Shown piece by piece: positions 51,804-61,873 of a stretch of 64,000 nt of DNA. This DNA comes from DASTFY01 sp963829955 (lineage in GTDB: Bacteria > Actinomycetota > Acidimicrobiia > Acidimicrobiales > Ilumatobacteraceae): positions 65,850 through 129,849 of the forward strand of contig CAWHKS010000016.1 in the NCBI GenBank assembly GCA_963829955.1, written 5' to 3'. Position numbers and translations under genes: made by a program. The notes below the pieces were generated by a model that worked only from the letters and a program-made list of their open reading frames with translations, made no database searches and was not told where the DNA came from. How positions within the stretch are numbered: the first letter of the stretch is position 1; each line of letters starts with the position of its first letter.

Positions 51804-52990
51804 CAGGTTCTCCCCCTTGTGGTTTGCTCGGTAGGTGACTCGTCTGCCCCCTGGTCGGCGATCATAGGCACCGGGACCGCCTCGGGGTCGGCCCGCCCGC
51901 CGGTCGTCGGGGTCGGAAGGCGCGGGATGATCATGAGGAACTTCGACCGCAGCACCCGTAGGCCGTAGATGATCCCGCCGGGCATGAAGAAGATGATGAG
52001 GACGAGCAGGATGCCGTAGAGCACTCCGGCTTCGGGCCCCTCGAGCTTGGGCAGAAGCGGGAGCGTCCCCTCGAAGGACCAGTACGGCAGCCACTCCACG
52101 AGCAGGCCGCCGATGAGCGGACCCAGGATCGTGGCCACGCCGCCGATGACCAGACCGGCGATGAACTCGATCGAGCGCTGGAGGCCGAAGCTGTCCGGCC
52201 CGATGGTCGTGGCCGCGAGGGCGAAGCAGCCTCCGCCGACGGAGGTCACGAACGCGCTCGTCGCGAACGCCAGCACCTTGTACTGGGCCGGGTTCACACC
52301 CGACACCGCGGCGCCGATCTCGTTGTCCCGCATGGCGATGAGGCCCCGCCCCACACGACTGCGCACGAGGTTGGACGTGAGGATGAACATCACGACCGCG
52401 ACCACCACGACCGTGGTCAGGATCCAGTCGTTGTTCGTCCAGCTGTCCGGCACCCAGGACGGCGGGTCCCATCTGAACCCTCTCGTCGTCGTGACCTCCC
52501 CGCCCGTGATCGACTTGCCGTTGCTGCCACCGGTGAGGCTGGCGAAGTCGACGCCGAAGAAGTTGTCCGACTTGGCGATGGCGGGGAAGGCGAGCGCCAG
52601 ACCCAGCGTGACCAGCGAGAGGTAGAGGCCGCGGATCTTCAGCGCCGGGATGCCGATGACGAAACCGATGGCGAAGCCCATGGCGCCTGCGATCGGGAGC
52701 GTGGCCAGGAACGGCCAGCCGTGGTCGGCCACGAGGATCATGGTCGTGTAGGCGCCGATGCCAAAGAAGAACGAGTGGCCGATGGAGATCTGGCCGGAGT
52801 AGCCGGTGACGATGTTGAGGCCGAGGATGGCCACCGCAAGGGTGATGCCCTGGGCCCAGCGGATGGCGAGGAAGTTCTCTCCGACGTTGGTGACGTAGAG
52901 GAAGCCGGCGAGGAGCAGGACCCAGCCCAGGGCCTGGAGCGCGCGGTGGGCCGTCGACCCGCGCTGGATGACGACCGGGAACCCCGTCAT
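51803..52990 (-). CDS. HAAT ABC transporter permease, LivM-like, 395 aa
   Basis: Inner-membrane permease. GLNIVTGYSGQISIGHSFFF is the LivM signature, IGIPALKIRGLYLSLVTLGL follows, and RVGRGLIAMRDNEIGAAVSG is the cytoplasmic loop contacting the ATPase. About ten membrane segments and a charged C-terminal tail. ATG at 52990 overlaps the livH stop (ATGA); the stop overlaps the binding-protein start. Confidence 0.93.
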   Translation of the reverse strand: MTGFPVVIQRGSTAHRALQALGWVLLLAGFLYVTNVGENFLAIRWAQGITLAVAILGLNIVTGYSGQISIGHSFFFGIGAYTTMILVADHGWPFLATLPIAGAMGFAIGFVIGIPALKIRGLYLSLVTLGLALAFPAIAKSDNFFGVDFASLTGGSNGKSITGGEVTTTRGFRWDPPSWVPDSWTNNDWILTTVVVVAVVMFILTSNLVRSRVGRGLIAMRDNEIGAAVSGVNPAQYKVLAFATSAFVTSVGGGCFALAATTIGPDSFGLQRSIEFIAGLVIGGVATILGPLIGGLLVEWLPYWSFEGTLPLLPKLEGPEAGVLYGILLVLIIFFMPGGIIYGLRVLRSKFLMIIPRLPTPTTGGRADPEAVPVPMIADQGADESPTEQTTRGRT

Positions 52991-53943
52991 ACCCGTTCCA
53001 CCCGTTTGCTGCCGAAGAGGCCCTGAGGTCGGAAGTACAGGACGATGAGGATCACGAGCAGCACCATGACCAGCGACAGCTCGTTGCCGACGAACGTGAA
53101 GAGCGCCGGCGCGAATGTCTCGATGATCCCGACCAGCAACCCGCCGACCACCGCGCCCTTGATGGAGTCGAACCCGCCGAGGCAGGCGGCGGCGAACCCG
53201 AACAGCAGCACGGCCCCCATGAAGTTGAAGTCGAGGACGTTGCGGTACTGGGCGATGATGGCCCCGGCGATGGCGCCGATGCCCGCGGCCAGCGCCCAAC
53301 CGAGCATCAGCATCCGCTTGACCGGGATGCCGACGATCAGCGCCGATTCCGCGTTGGCTGCCACCGCTCGATAACCCAGCCCCAGCTTGGTGCGCTGCAG
53401 CAGGAGGTTGATCAGCAGCACCAGCAGCCCCACGCTCACCCAGACGCCCAGCGCCTTGTAGGTGATGAAGAAGTTCGGCACCCGATCGGTGATGATGTCG
53501 ATCTTGTCGTCGAGGCCGCCGGGGAACGGCGCCGGGATCGGCGTGCGGGGCTGGGTGCCCCAGATCGTCGCCGCGCTCCCGTTGAGGATGAACAACAGCC
53601 CCAGGGTGAGGATGACCGGCGCCAGCACGCTGCGGTTCTCCAGCGGTTGGATGAGGATGCGCTCGAACGCCGCGCCCACGAACATCGCCACGAGCACCAC
53701 GATGACGATGGCGAGCCAGACCGGGAAGCCGTGCTCGACGGCGAGGACGAACACCAGGAAGGTGGTGAACATGGCCATCTCGCCCTGGGCGAAGTTGAGG
53801 TGCCCGGTGGTCTTGTAGATCATCACCACCGTCAGGGCCATGAGCGCGTAGACGGCGCCGTTGGCCAGGGCGTTGGACAGGTTCTGCAGGAACAGCGTCA
53901 GCGTGAGGAAGTTGTCCTCGATGCCCGGCACGGCAAGGATCAT
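52987..53943 (-). CDS. HAAT ABC transporter permease, LivH-like, 318 aa
   Basis: Inner-membrane permease. ALANGAVYALMALTVVMIYK, TGHLNFAQGEMAMFTTFLV and RAVAANAESALIVGIPVKRM are typical LivH blocks. Start ATG at 53943 with GGAGG seven bases upstream; this strong site lies eight bases after the livF stop. Intact. Confidence 0.93.
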   Translation of the reverse strand: MILAVPGIEDNFLTLTLFLQNLSNALANGAVYALMALTVVMIYKTTGHLNFAQGEMAMFTTFLVFVLAVEHGFPVWLAIVIVVLVAMFVGAAFERILIQPLENRSVLAPVILTLGLLFILNGSAATIWGTQPRTPIPAPFPGGLDDKIDIITDRVPNFFITYKALGVWVSVGLLVLLINLLLQRTKLGLGYRAVAANAESALIVGIPVKRMLMLGWALAAGIGAIAGAIIAQYRNVLDFNFMGAVLLFGFAAACLGGFDSIKGAVVGGLLVGIIETFAPALFTFVGNELSLVMVLLVILIVLYFRPQGLFGSKRVERV

Positions 53944-53951
53944 CAGGCCTC

Positions 53952-54665
53952 CTAGAACCCCAAGTAGGCGCGACGGACTTCGTCGTTGGCCCGCAGCTCG
54001 TCCGCGCTCCCGGTCACGACGATGGTCCCGGCCTCCAGCACGTAGGCGCGGTCGGCGATGCCCAGGGCGAGGCTTGCGTTCTGCTCGACGACGAACATCG
54101 TCACCCCCTCCTGCTCGTTGAGCTCGTCGAACTTCCTGAACAGGTCCTGGATGATGATCGGAGCCAGGCCGAGCGACGGCTCGTCGAGCAGGAGCAGGCG
54201 CGGCCGGCTCATCAACGCGCGGGCCACGGCGAGCATCTGCTGCTCGCCGCCGCTCAGGCTCCCGGCCTGCTGGCGCCGGCGCTCGGCCAGCCGCGGGAAC
54301 ATCTGGAACCAGCGGTCCATGTCGGCTCGGATGCTGGACCGCTCCTTGCGGGCGTACGCCCCGACCTCCAGGTTCTCCTCCACCGTCAGCTCGGGGAAGG
54401 TCCCCCGTCCCTGCGGCACGTGGGCGATGCCGAGCGCCGCCATCTTCTCCGGCCGCTTCCCGACGAGCTGGGTTCCGTCGAACTGGATGTCGCCCTTGGT
54501 GCCGACCATCTGGCAGATGGCGCGCACCGTGGTCGTCTTCCCGGCACCGTTGGCGCCCAGCAGGACCACGACCTCGCCCTCGTCCACGCGGAGGTCGAGC
54601 CCGCGGAGGACCTGCACCGGCCCGTACGCGGCGTGGACGTCGCGCATCTCCAGGAGCGTGGTCAC
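53952..54665 (-). CDS. HAAT ABC transporter ATP-binding protein, LivF-like, 237 aa
   Basis: Second ATPase of this importer. Walker A GANGAGKTTTVRAI, Q-loop region HVPQGRGTFPELTVEENLE, signature LSGGEQQMLAVARAL, Walker B LLLLDEPSLGLAP. The GTG at 54665 gives 237 residues, the normal length. As sequenced, the upstream livG end reads straight into it without a stop; the GTGA at this point suggests a normal overlap hidden by an indel. Confidence 0.92.
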   Translation of the reverse strand: MTTLLEMRDVHAAYGPVQVLRGLDLRVDEGEVVVLLGANGAGKTTTVRAICQMVGTKGDIQFDGTQLVGKRPEKMAALGIAHVPQGRGTFPELTVEENLEVGAYARKERSSIRADMDRWFQMFPRLAERRRQQAGSLSGGEQQMLAVARALMSRPRLLLLDEPSLGLAPIIIQDLFRKFDELNEQEGVTMFVVEQNASLALGIADRAYVLEAGTIVVTGSADELRANDEVRRAYLGF

Positions 54666-55443
54666 GTCGGTGCTCCCGAGGTACGCCTCGATCACGAGCG
54701 GGTCGTTCTGCACGTCCTCCGGGCGACCTTCGGCGATCTTCCGGCCGAAGTCGAGCACGACCACCTTGTCCGAGATGCCCATCACGAGCTGCATGTGGTG
54801 CTCGACGAGGAGGACGGTGAGCTCGTGCTCGTCGCGCAGGTGCTGGATGGTCTTGGCCGAGCTCGTCGACCTCGGCGTGGGTGAGGCCGGAGGCCGGCTC
54901 GTCGAGCAGCAGCAGCTCGGGGCGCGCCGCCATCGCCCGGGCCAGCTCGATGCGCTTGAGCGTGCCGTACGGCAGCCCCATGGCGGGGCGCAGGGCGTAG
55001 GCGGTCAGGCCGAGGGACGCCAGGATGTCCATGGCCTCCTGCTGCAGGCGCCGCTCTTCGCGCCGGACGCCGATGCGCAAGGGAGCGGTGGCGAAGTTGA
55101 CGTGGGTCTTGCTGTGGGCGCCGACCATGACGTTCTCGAGCACCGTCAGGCGCGGGAAGAGGGCCAGGTTCTGGAACGTCCGGGCGATCCCCAGCTTGGC
55201 GATGCCGTGGGCGGGCACGTCCAGGATCTCCTTGTCCTTGAAGTCCAGCCGTCCGCTCGTGGGCTGGTAGATGCGCGACACCACGTTGAAGAGCGTCGTC
55301 TTGCCGGCACCGTTGGGACCGATCAGGCCGCAGATCTCGCCCCGATCGACGGAGAACGAGAGCTCGTCCAGGGCGACGATGCCACCGAAGCGGACGCTCA
55401 CGTCACGCACGTCGAGAACCGACAACGACTCACCATCCCCCAT
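54662..55443 (-). CDS. HAAT ABC transporter ATP-binding protein, LivG-like (frame break)
   Basis: First ATPase. ATG at 55443 (MGDGESLSVLDVRDVSVRFG), Walker A GPNGAGKTTLFNVV, LGIARTFQNLALFPRLTVLE, LARAMAARPELLLLDEPASG. Near 54860 the frame breaks after LTHAEVDEL; one base on it continues KTIQHLRDEHELTVLLVEHH, MQLVMGISDKVVVLDFG and VIEAYLGSTDV. No stop appears before livF, so the end is set at the TGA within GTGA (54662), which would need one further base change. First gene of the operon. Confidence 0.88.
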
Positions 55444-55534
55444 GCGAAGTCTCGCGGCACCGTAGCAAACGGGTCTGGGCCCGCCGGGACCTCGCCGCGG
55501 GCTGGTGGACCGTCGCCCGGTGCTCAGGACCGGC

Positions 55535-57130
55535 TCACGTCGAGACGATGACGCCTTCCCACGGACGGAGGTCGAGGCCGTCGGCGAGTCGCCGGCGGCC
55601 GCTCGCCGGCGGTCGACAGCAGGACGTCGCCGCTCGACGTCGACCCGCTGCGGCACGCTCGAGAAGTTGAGGACGACGGTGGTCGCCGCGCCCCGGCGGA
55701 AGGCCCAGACCCCGTCGGGTGACTCCAGCGGCTCGTACGTGCCGCGACGCAGGTCCTCGTGCTCGCGCCGCAGCGCCAGCAGGCTCCGGCAGAAGGAGAG
55801 CACCGAGTCGGGATCGTCCCGCTGCACCTCGACGCTGACGGCGTCGTTGTCGCCGATGGGCAGCCACGGCGTCGTCCCCGCGGTCGTGAAGCCGGCACCC
55901 TCGCCGCTCGTCCAATGCATCGGCGTCCGCTCGGGGTCCCGGCCCTCCAGCGCCGGCCAGTTGCGGATGCCCACCGGGTCCTGGAGCTGCGAGCGGATCA
56001 TCGGGCGTGTCCGGCATGCCGATCTCGTCGCCGTAGTAGAGGACCGGCGTGCCTCGGATGGTCAGCAGCATGAGCAGCCCGAGTCGGATCCGGCGGTCGT
56101 CGTTCTGGGCCCAGCGGGTCGGGAACCGGCTGTGGTCGTGGTTGGAGCCGGTCCACACCGGCCACGCGCCCTCCGGGAGCGCGGCCTCGGTGTCGGCCAC
56201 GAACTGGCGGAGCGGCTCGGCGTGGAACGGCGAGCGCAGGAACGGGAAGTTGAAGGCCAGCTGGAGCTCGTCGCCTTCGCCGTAGAAGCGGGCCAGGCGG
56301 GCCGATCCGGCCACATAGGTCTCGCCCAGCAGCAGGCGGGGCGGGTCGTACTCCTCGGCCAGCCGACGCCAGCGCCGCAGCACGTCGTGGAGCTCGGGCC
56401 GCTCGGCGTTGAAGCGCTCGGCCTCGTGGTCGACCCAGAAGTCGACCTCCGGGTTGTCGCGAAGGTGCTTGTCCTTCACGATCATGTGGCAGACGTCGAT
56501 GCGGAAGCCGGCGATGCCGCGGTCGAACCAGAAGCGCAGGATCCGGTCGAACTCGTCCCGCAGGTCCTCGTTCCACCAGTTGAGGTCCGGCTGCTCGGCC
56601 ACGAAGTGGTGGAGCCACCACTGCCCGGTCGTCGGGTCGAAGCTCCACGCCGGCGCGTTGAGGAAGTCGCTGCGCCAGTTGTTGGGCACGGTCCCGTTGG
56701 GATCGCCCGGTGGCGTGCCGTCGGCCCAGACGTACCAGTCGCGGTGGACCGCGTCGCGGGAGCTGCGGGAGTCCTGGAACCACGGGTGCTGATCGCTCGA
56801 GTGGTTCGGGACGAGGTCCATCACGATGTGCAGGCCCCGCCGGTCGGCCTCGGCCACCAGCTCGTCGAGATCGTCCAGCGTGCCGAGGTCGGCGTCGATG
56901 CCGCAGTAGTCGGAGACGTCGTAGCCCCAGTCCCGGTTGGGTGAGGGCGTGATCGGGCTGAGCCAGAGCCCGTCGACGCCCAGCCAGGCCAGGTGGTCGA
57001 GGTGGCGGGTGATGCCCCGGAGGTCGCCGATGCCGTCGCCGTTCGCGTCGGCGAAGGAGCGGGGGTAGATCTGGTAGAGGACGCCGTCCACCCACCAGGG
57101 CTGGGCGCCGGACGCCGCCAGGCCGCTCAT
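55535..57130 (-). CDS. GH13 alpha-glucosidase / oligo-1,6-glucosidase-like (three frame breaks)
   Basis: Glycoside hydrolase with an alpha-amylase barrel. Region I DLVPNHSSDQHPW, region II GFRIDVCHMI with the nucleophile Asp, region III LLLGETYV with the acid/base Glu, region IV GSNHDHSRFPTRW. The frame from the ATG at 57130 breaks near 56005; the next frame gives DPERTPMHWTSGEGAGF and the C-domain VVLNFSSVPQRVDVE, breaks near 55640 to GDVLLSTAGERPPA, and near 55590 returns to the first frame for GLDLRPWEGVIV. Three one-base insertions explain all; corrected length 530. ATGA overlap with the SDR gene. Confidence 0.9.
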   Translation of the reverse strand: MSGLAASGAQPWWVDGVLYQIYPRSFADANGDGIGDLRGITRHLDHLAWLGVDGLWLSPITPSPNRDWGYDVSDYCGIDADLGTLDDLDELVAEADRRGLHIVMDLVPNHSSDQHPWFQDSRSSRDAVHRDWYVWADGTPPGDPNGTVPNNWRSDFLNAPAWSFDPTTGQWWLHHFVAEQPDLNWWNEDLRDEFDRILRFWFDRGIAGFRIDVCHMIVKDKHLRDNPEVDFWVDHEAERFNAERPELHDVLRRWRRLAEEYDPPRLLLGETYVAGSARLARFYGEGDELQLAFNFPFLRSPFHAEPLRQFVADTEAALPEGAWPVWTGSNHDHSRFPTRWAQNDDRRIRLGLLMLLTIRGTPVLYYGDEIGMPDTPDDPLAAPGPGGHPQLAGAGGPGPRADADALDERRGCRLHDRGDDAVAAHRRQRRRQRRGAAGRSRLGALLLPEPAGAAARARGPASRHVRAAGVTRRGLGLPPGRGDHRRPQLLERAAAGRRRAATSCCRPPASGRRRLADGLDLRPWEGVIVST

Positions 57131-57865
57131 GTGTTGGTCACGATCCGGGCTTCCGCGACCGCATCGTCGTCACGGATCAGGTCCACGACGGCCGCCGCGA
57201 TGTCCTCGGGCGACAGCATGGTCAGCCCGGAGAGGATCGGCTGCAGCCACACGGCGGGCCGGGTGCCGTCCCCGGTGTGGAGGTTGGTCATGTCGGTGTC
57301 GACGACGCCGGGCAGCACGGCGTTGACCCTGATGCCTTCGGCGGCCAGCGGCGCGCAGGACTCGGTGATGCGGACGACACCCGACCTTCGTCGCGCTGTA
57401 CACGGGGTCCGTCGGCATGGGCCGCAGCGCGGCCGTGGACGCGGTGTTGACGATGCAACCACCTCCCCGTTTGCGCAGCGCCCGTATCCCCTCCTGTGTC
57501 CCCATGGCGACACCGCCGAGGTTGACCGTGATGACCTTCATGATCCGCTCCAGCTCGGAGTCGGGCCAGATCGGCTCGCCACTGATCAGGCCGGCGTTGT
57601 TGTGGACGATGTCGAGCCCGCCGAAGGTGGACTCGGCCGCCGCGAACATCGTCCGCACGTCGTGCGGGAACGCCACGTCGACCTTCACGAACGCGGCTGC
57701 GCCGCCGAGGTCCTCCTCGATGCGCCGGACCGTCTCGGTGCCGCCGATGTCGTCGAGGTCGGCCACCATCACGGTCGCTCCCTCGGCGGCCAGGGCCACG
57801 GCGCTGGCCCGACCGATCCCGGTGCCCCCGCCGGTCACGAGGGCCACCTTCCCTGCGATGTCCAT
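57127..57865 (-). CDS. Short-chain dehydrogenase/reductase (one-base frame break)
   Basis: NAD(P)-dependent oxidoreductase. ALVTGGGTGIGRASAVAL (cofactor motif), HNNAGLISGEPIW, and the active-site YSATK (YxxxK) are in the frame from the ATG at 57865. Near 57375-57385 the frame breaks, and the next frame continues VVRITESCAPLAAEGIRVNA and VLPGVVDTDM to the stop at 57127. One extra base; corrected length 245. Coupled to the GH13 gene by ATGA. Substrate unknown. Confidence 0.9.
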
Positions 57866-57919
57866 GACCCGATTCCTAACAGGCCGCGAGGAGGGTTCGG
57901 ACCCCGACGCTGGCACGCT

Positions 57920-58628
57920 ATGGGGGTGGGGACGGAGGCGCCGGAGTCGGCGGAGGATTCGCCGGGCGCCGGTGGCGGCACCGGCGAACAGGTCAGCGCC
58001 GACGAGACCGGGGCCCGCCGCCCCGTGGTGGCACAGCCCGTGGCGGCTCCTCGCGCTCGGCGCCGCGGTGCTCTTCCTCGGGCTGGCTGCCGGCTACGCG
58101 TTCTTCGGCGGCGACAGCGAGCGGAGCTCGGGGTCCACGGTCGACGTCGGGTTCCTGCAGGACATGCGGGCCCACCACGACCAGGCCGTGAGCATGGCCT
58201 TCACGTACCTGGAGAAGCCGGCCGGCGAGCAGGACCCCGTGCTGCGCTCGATCGCCAAGACGATCCTGGCCGAGCAGCAGTTCGAGAACGGCTACATGGT
58301 CGGGCTGCTGCTCGACATGGGAGCGGACCCGGCCAACGAGACCGGGCAGGCCATGGCCTGGATGGATCAGCCGGTCCCGTTGGAGCGCATGCCCGGCATG
58401 GCGACGGAGGCCCAGATGGACGAGCTGCAGGCGGCCACCGGCCCCGAGGCCGACGCCCTCTTCGTCGAGCTGATGACCGCCCACCACGAGGGCGGCATCC
58501 ACATGGCCGAGTTCGCCGCCGAGCAGGGGAGCCGGCGGGACGTCCGCTCCCTGGCCGAGCGCATGGCCGCGAACCAGCGGGGCGAGATCGTCGACCTCCG
58601 CGACGCGCTCGCCCGCGCCCAGGCCTGA
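57920..58628 (+). CDS. DUF305 membrane-anchored protein (one-base frame break)
   Basis: Ferritin-like helical DUF305 protein. The ATG at 57920 gives a polar head (MGVGTEAPESAEDS); a CCCC run near 58018 breaks the frame, and the next frame gives WWHSPWRLLALGAAVLFLG (membrane anchor) and the exported domain. His/Met motifs MRAHHDQAVSMA and MTAHHEGGIHMAEFA are the hallmark of the family; several members bind copper. Corrected length 235 residues. Confidence 0.87.
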
Positions 58629-58709
58629 CCCCGCGGAGGCTCGTCAGCCGGCACCTCACCGTTCGCCCGCGGCCCGGGCGAAGCGGAGGGAGCGCCGTAG
58701 CCTGAAGGG

Positions 58710-60179
58710 ATGCGTCGTCGGATCGCGGTCGCGCTCGTCGTGTCGGGCCTGGTCGTGGCCTGCTCGACGCAGGTCGACCGCGTGACGGTCGGTCCGACGG
58801 CGGCGACGCCCGAGACCGCGGCGACGGGGACCGCCGGAGCACGCCGCGCCCGCCACGACGACTCCCCCGTCGACCACCCTCGCGCCCGCACCGATGGCGA
58901 AGGCGATCACCGACGCGCCTGCCGTGCAGGTGGCCGGCGCCCGCGCCGAGCAGGCCTACGACGCGTTCGTGGCCCAGGTCATCCTGGACCTCGATTCCTT
59001 CTGGGTCACCACGTATCCCAGCCATCGCCGGCGGCGCGACCTACGAGCCGCTGGAGCAGGGCGTGTGGCCGGTGTGGCCCGAGGCCGAAGGCGTGCCGGG
59101 CTGCGGCGGCGAACGGCGCACGAGCTACCCGGAGATCGAGGACAACGCCTTCTACTGCCCCGACGAGGACTTCATCGCCTTCGACGACGAGCTCCTCTTC
59201 CCCCGGCTGGAGGACGACTTCGGGCGCTACACGGTCGCCATGGTGCTGGCCCACGAGTGGGGCCACGCCATCCAGGCCCGGCTCGGCTCTTCGCTCCCGG
59301 GCGTGATCACCGAGCTCCAGGCCGACTGCTTCGCCGGCTCGTGGATGGACCGGGTGCGGGACGGCGGCGCGGCCGGTCTGCAGCTCACCGACCCGGACCT
59401 GCGGCTCGCCATCTCGGGGATCCTCGAGTTCCGTGACTCGCCGGGGACCTCGGCCGACGACGAGGGCGCCCACGGCAGCGCCTTCGACCGGCTGGGCAGC
59501 TTCCAGGACGGCCTGGAGGGCGGCGCGCAGGCCTGCGAGGCGTACGCGGCCTCCCCGCCGGTCGTGCTCGAGCTGCCCTTCAACAACCTCGACGACGCGC
59601 AGACCCAGGGCGACATGCCGCTCGAGACGCTGGTCAGCTCCGTCCCGGCCGACCTCGACCGCTTCTGGGGTGAGCTGCTGCGAGCGGTCCGGCACGACCT
59701 TCGGCGGGTTGAGCGGGACCGTCCAGAGCTACCCCGCCGGCGGCCCGTATCCCCAGTGTCGAGGGCTGACGACGTCGGACTTCGAACAGGGCGTCGTCTA
59801 CTGCCCCAGCCCGGAGTTCGTCGCCTACGAGCTGGGCGGCGCCAACGCGCGGCTCCACACGACCATCGGCGACTTCTCGGTCGGTGTGCTGTTCGCCGAC
59901 CGCTGGGCCGAGGCCGTCCAGCGCCGCCTCGGCCTGGGCACCGAGGGCGGTCCGGCCGCGCTCCAGCGCGATTGCCTCACCGGGGTCTGGGTGGAGGACG
60001 TGGTGCCCCGGCCGACGCGCCAGCAGGAGTTCAACATCTCGCCGGGCGATCTCGACGAAGCGGTCCGGACCTATCTGCTGTTCACCGAGGACGCCGAGGA
60101 GTCGGCCGAGGCCGCCCTGGCCCGCATCGGCTCGTTCCGCAGCGGCGTGTTCACCGGTCTGGAGAGCTGCGGCCTCTGA
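58710..60179 (+). CDS. Putative neutral zinc metallopeptidase lipoprotein (three frame breaks)
   Basis: Secreted Zn_peptidase-like protein. ATG at 58710, lipobox LVVAC; then frame breaks near 58840 (to ATTTPPSTTLAPAP, MAKAITDAPAVQVAG), near 59020 (to IAGGATYEPLEQGVWPVWPE) and near 59685 (to SGTTFGGLSGTVQSYPAGGP). The zinc site VLAHEWGHAIQ (HExxH) is in the third piece, with ELQADCFAGSWMD downstream, as in ypfJ-type peptidases. All three breaks have the sign of one-base insertions; corrected length about 488. Confidence 0.82.
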
Positions 60180-60210
60180 CGCCGTCGGAGCCGGCAGTAC
60201 CCTCGGCCGC

Positions 60211-61786
60211 ATGGCCGGCGACCTGCAGACGCTCGCCGCCATCGACGTCGGCACCAACAGCTTCCACCTCGTCGTGGCCCGGGTGACGGGCGAGGACCGC
60301 TTCGAGGTCATCACCCGCGAGAAGGAGATGGTGCGCCTCGGCTCCGGTCGGGGTGACATGAAGCGACTGAGGCCCGACGCCATCGCCCGGGGCGTGGAGG
60401 CGCTGCGACGCATGAAGCAGATCGCCGACATCGACGGCGCTCCGGTCCGGGCGGTCGCCACGAGCGCGGTCCGGGAAGCGGAGAACCACACCGAGTTCGT
60501 CACCGCGGCACGGGAGCAGGCGGGCGTCGAGGTCGAGGTCATCTCCGGCGTCGAGGAGGCGCGCCTCATCCACCTCGGCGTGCTGCAGGCCGTGCCGGTG
60601 TTCGACCGCCGGCTGCTCCTGTGCGACATCGGCGGCGGCTCGACCGAGATCCTGATCGGCGAGCGGGGAGAGGTGCTCACCGCCCGCAGCTTCAAGCTGG
60701 GAGCGGTGCGGCTGACCAACCGCTTCTTCCCCGGTCAGCGGCTGCACCCGGGCGCGGTGTCGTCGTGCCGGGGGTTCGTGCGCTCGACGCTGTCGCCCTA
60801 CAGCCGGGAGGTGGCCGGGCACGGCTTCGAGGTGGCGGTCGGCTCGTCGGGCACCATCCACGCCGTGGCCGCCATGGCGCAGGCCGCGACCGGGAGGCGA
60901 GCCGCCCCGCTCGTTCAACCGCTTCCGGCTCACCGCCGACGACGTCCGGGACGTGTGCAAGGAGCTGATCGCCGCGCCGAGCGTCAAGCAGCGCAGCCGC
61001 CTCGCCCGGGCTCGACGCCAACCGGGCCGACATCGTGCTGGCCGGAGCGCTGATCCTCGAGGGCGTGTTCGAGACGTTCGGCGTCGAGGAGCTGGAGTGC
61101 TCGGACTACGCCCTGCGCGAGGGCGTGCTGCTCGACACGATCCAGCGCACCCGCGGCGGCTCGCTCCACCACCTGCGGGACGTGTCACGGCGGAGCGTGG
61201 CGCACCTGGCCGCGCTGTGCGACGACGAACCCGAGCACTCCGCCCACGTCGCCCGCCTGGCCCTCGAGCTGTTCGACGGTCTGGTCGCCCTTCCGGACGT
61301 GCCCGCGCTGGAGGGCCTCGGGGAGCCGGCCCGCGAGTACCTCGAGGCGGGGGCGCTGCTGGCCAACGTCGGCCTCTTCATCTCCCACAGCCGCCACCAC
61401 CTGCACTCGTACTACGTGATCCGCAACAGCGAGATCCTGACCGGGCTGACCGACGACGAGATAGAGATCATCGCCCTCCTCGCCCGGTACCACCGCAAGA
61501 GCGCGCCGAAGCCCCGCCACCGCGAGTTCGCCCGCCTCGACGCCGACGACCAGCACCTGGTGAGGGTCCTCTCGGCGATCCTGCGGGTCGCCATCGGCCT
61601 CGACCGCAGCCACGACCACCGGGTCGCCTCGACCGTCTGCCGGCGGGATGCCGACGGCATCGTGATCGAGCGTGGCCCCGGCCGGCACGCGGCGCCATCG
61701 ATCTCGAGCTCTTCGCCGCCGACCAGCGCCGCGGGCTGCTGGAGGAGGTGCTGGGCTGCCGGGTCGTCCTCCAGGCCGCCTCCTGA
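60211..61786 (+). CDS. ppx: Ppx/GppA phosphatase with HD domain (three frame breaks)
   Basis: Exopolyphosphatase / guanosine pentaphosphatase. AAIDVGTNSFHLVVARV and LLCDIGGGSTEILIGERGEV are the ASKHA phosphate-binding motifs, GSSGTIHAVAAMAQ follows. Breaks near 60905 (to NRFRLTADDVRDVCKELIAA), near 61015 (to DIVLAGALILEGVFETFGVE) and near 61690 (to AIDLELFAADQRRGLLEEVL). The C-terminal part has HD-like histidines (HVARLALELFD, FISHSRHHLHSYYVI). The net change fits two insertions and one deletion; corrected length 524. Confidence 0.88.
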
Positions 61787-61873
61787 CGGGCCAGGCCGCG
61801 ACGGAAGCGGCGGCGGCCGCCGTACGCTTGATGAGCCGGGTCCGGACACCCGGAGGTCCCGGAGGGCGAACTC

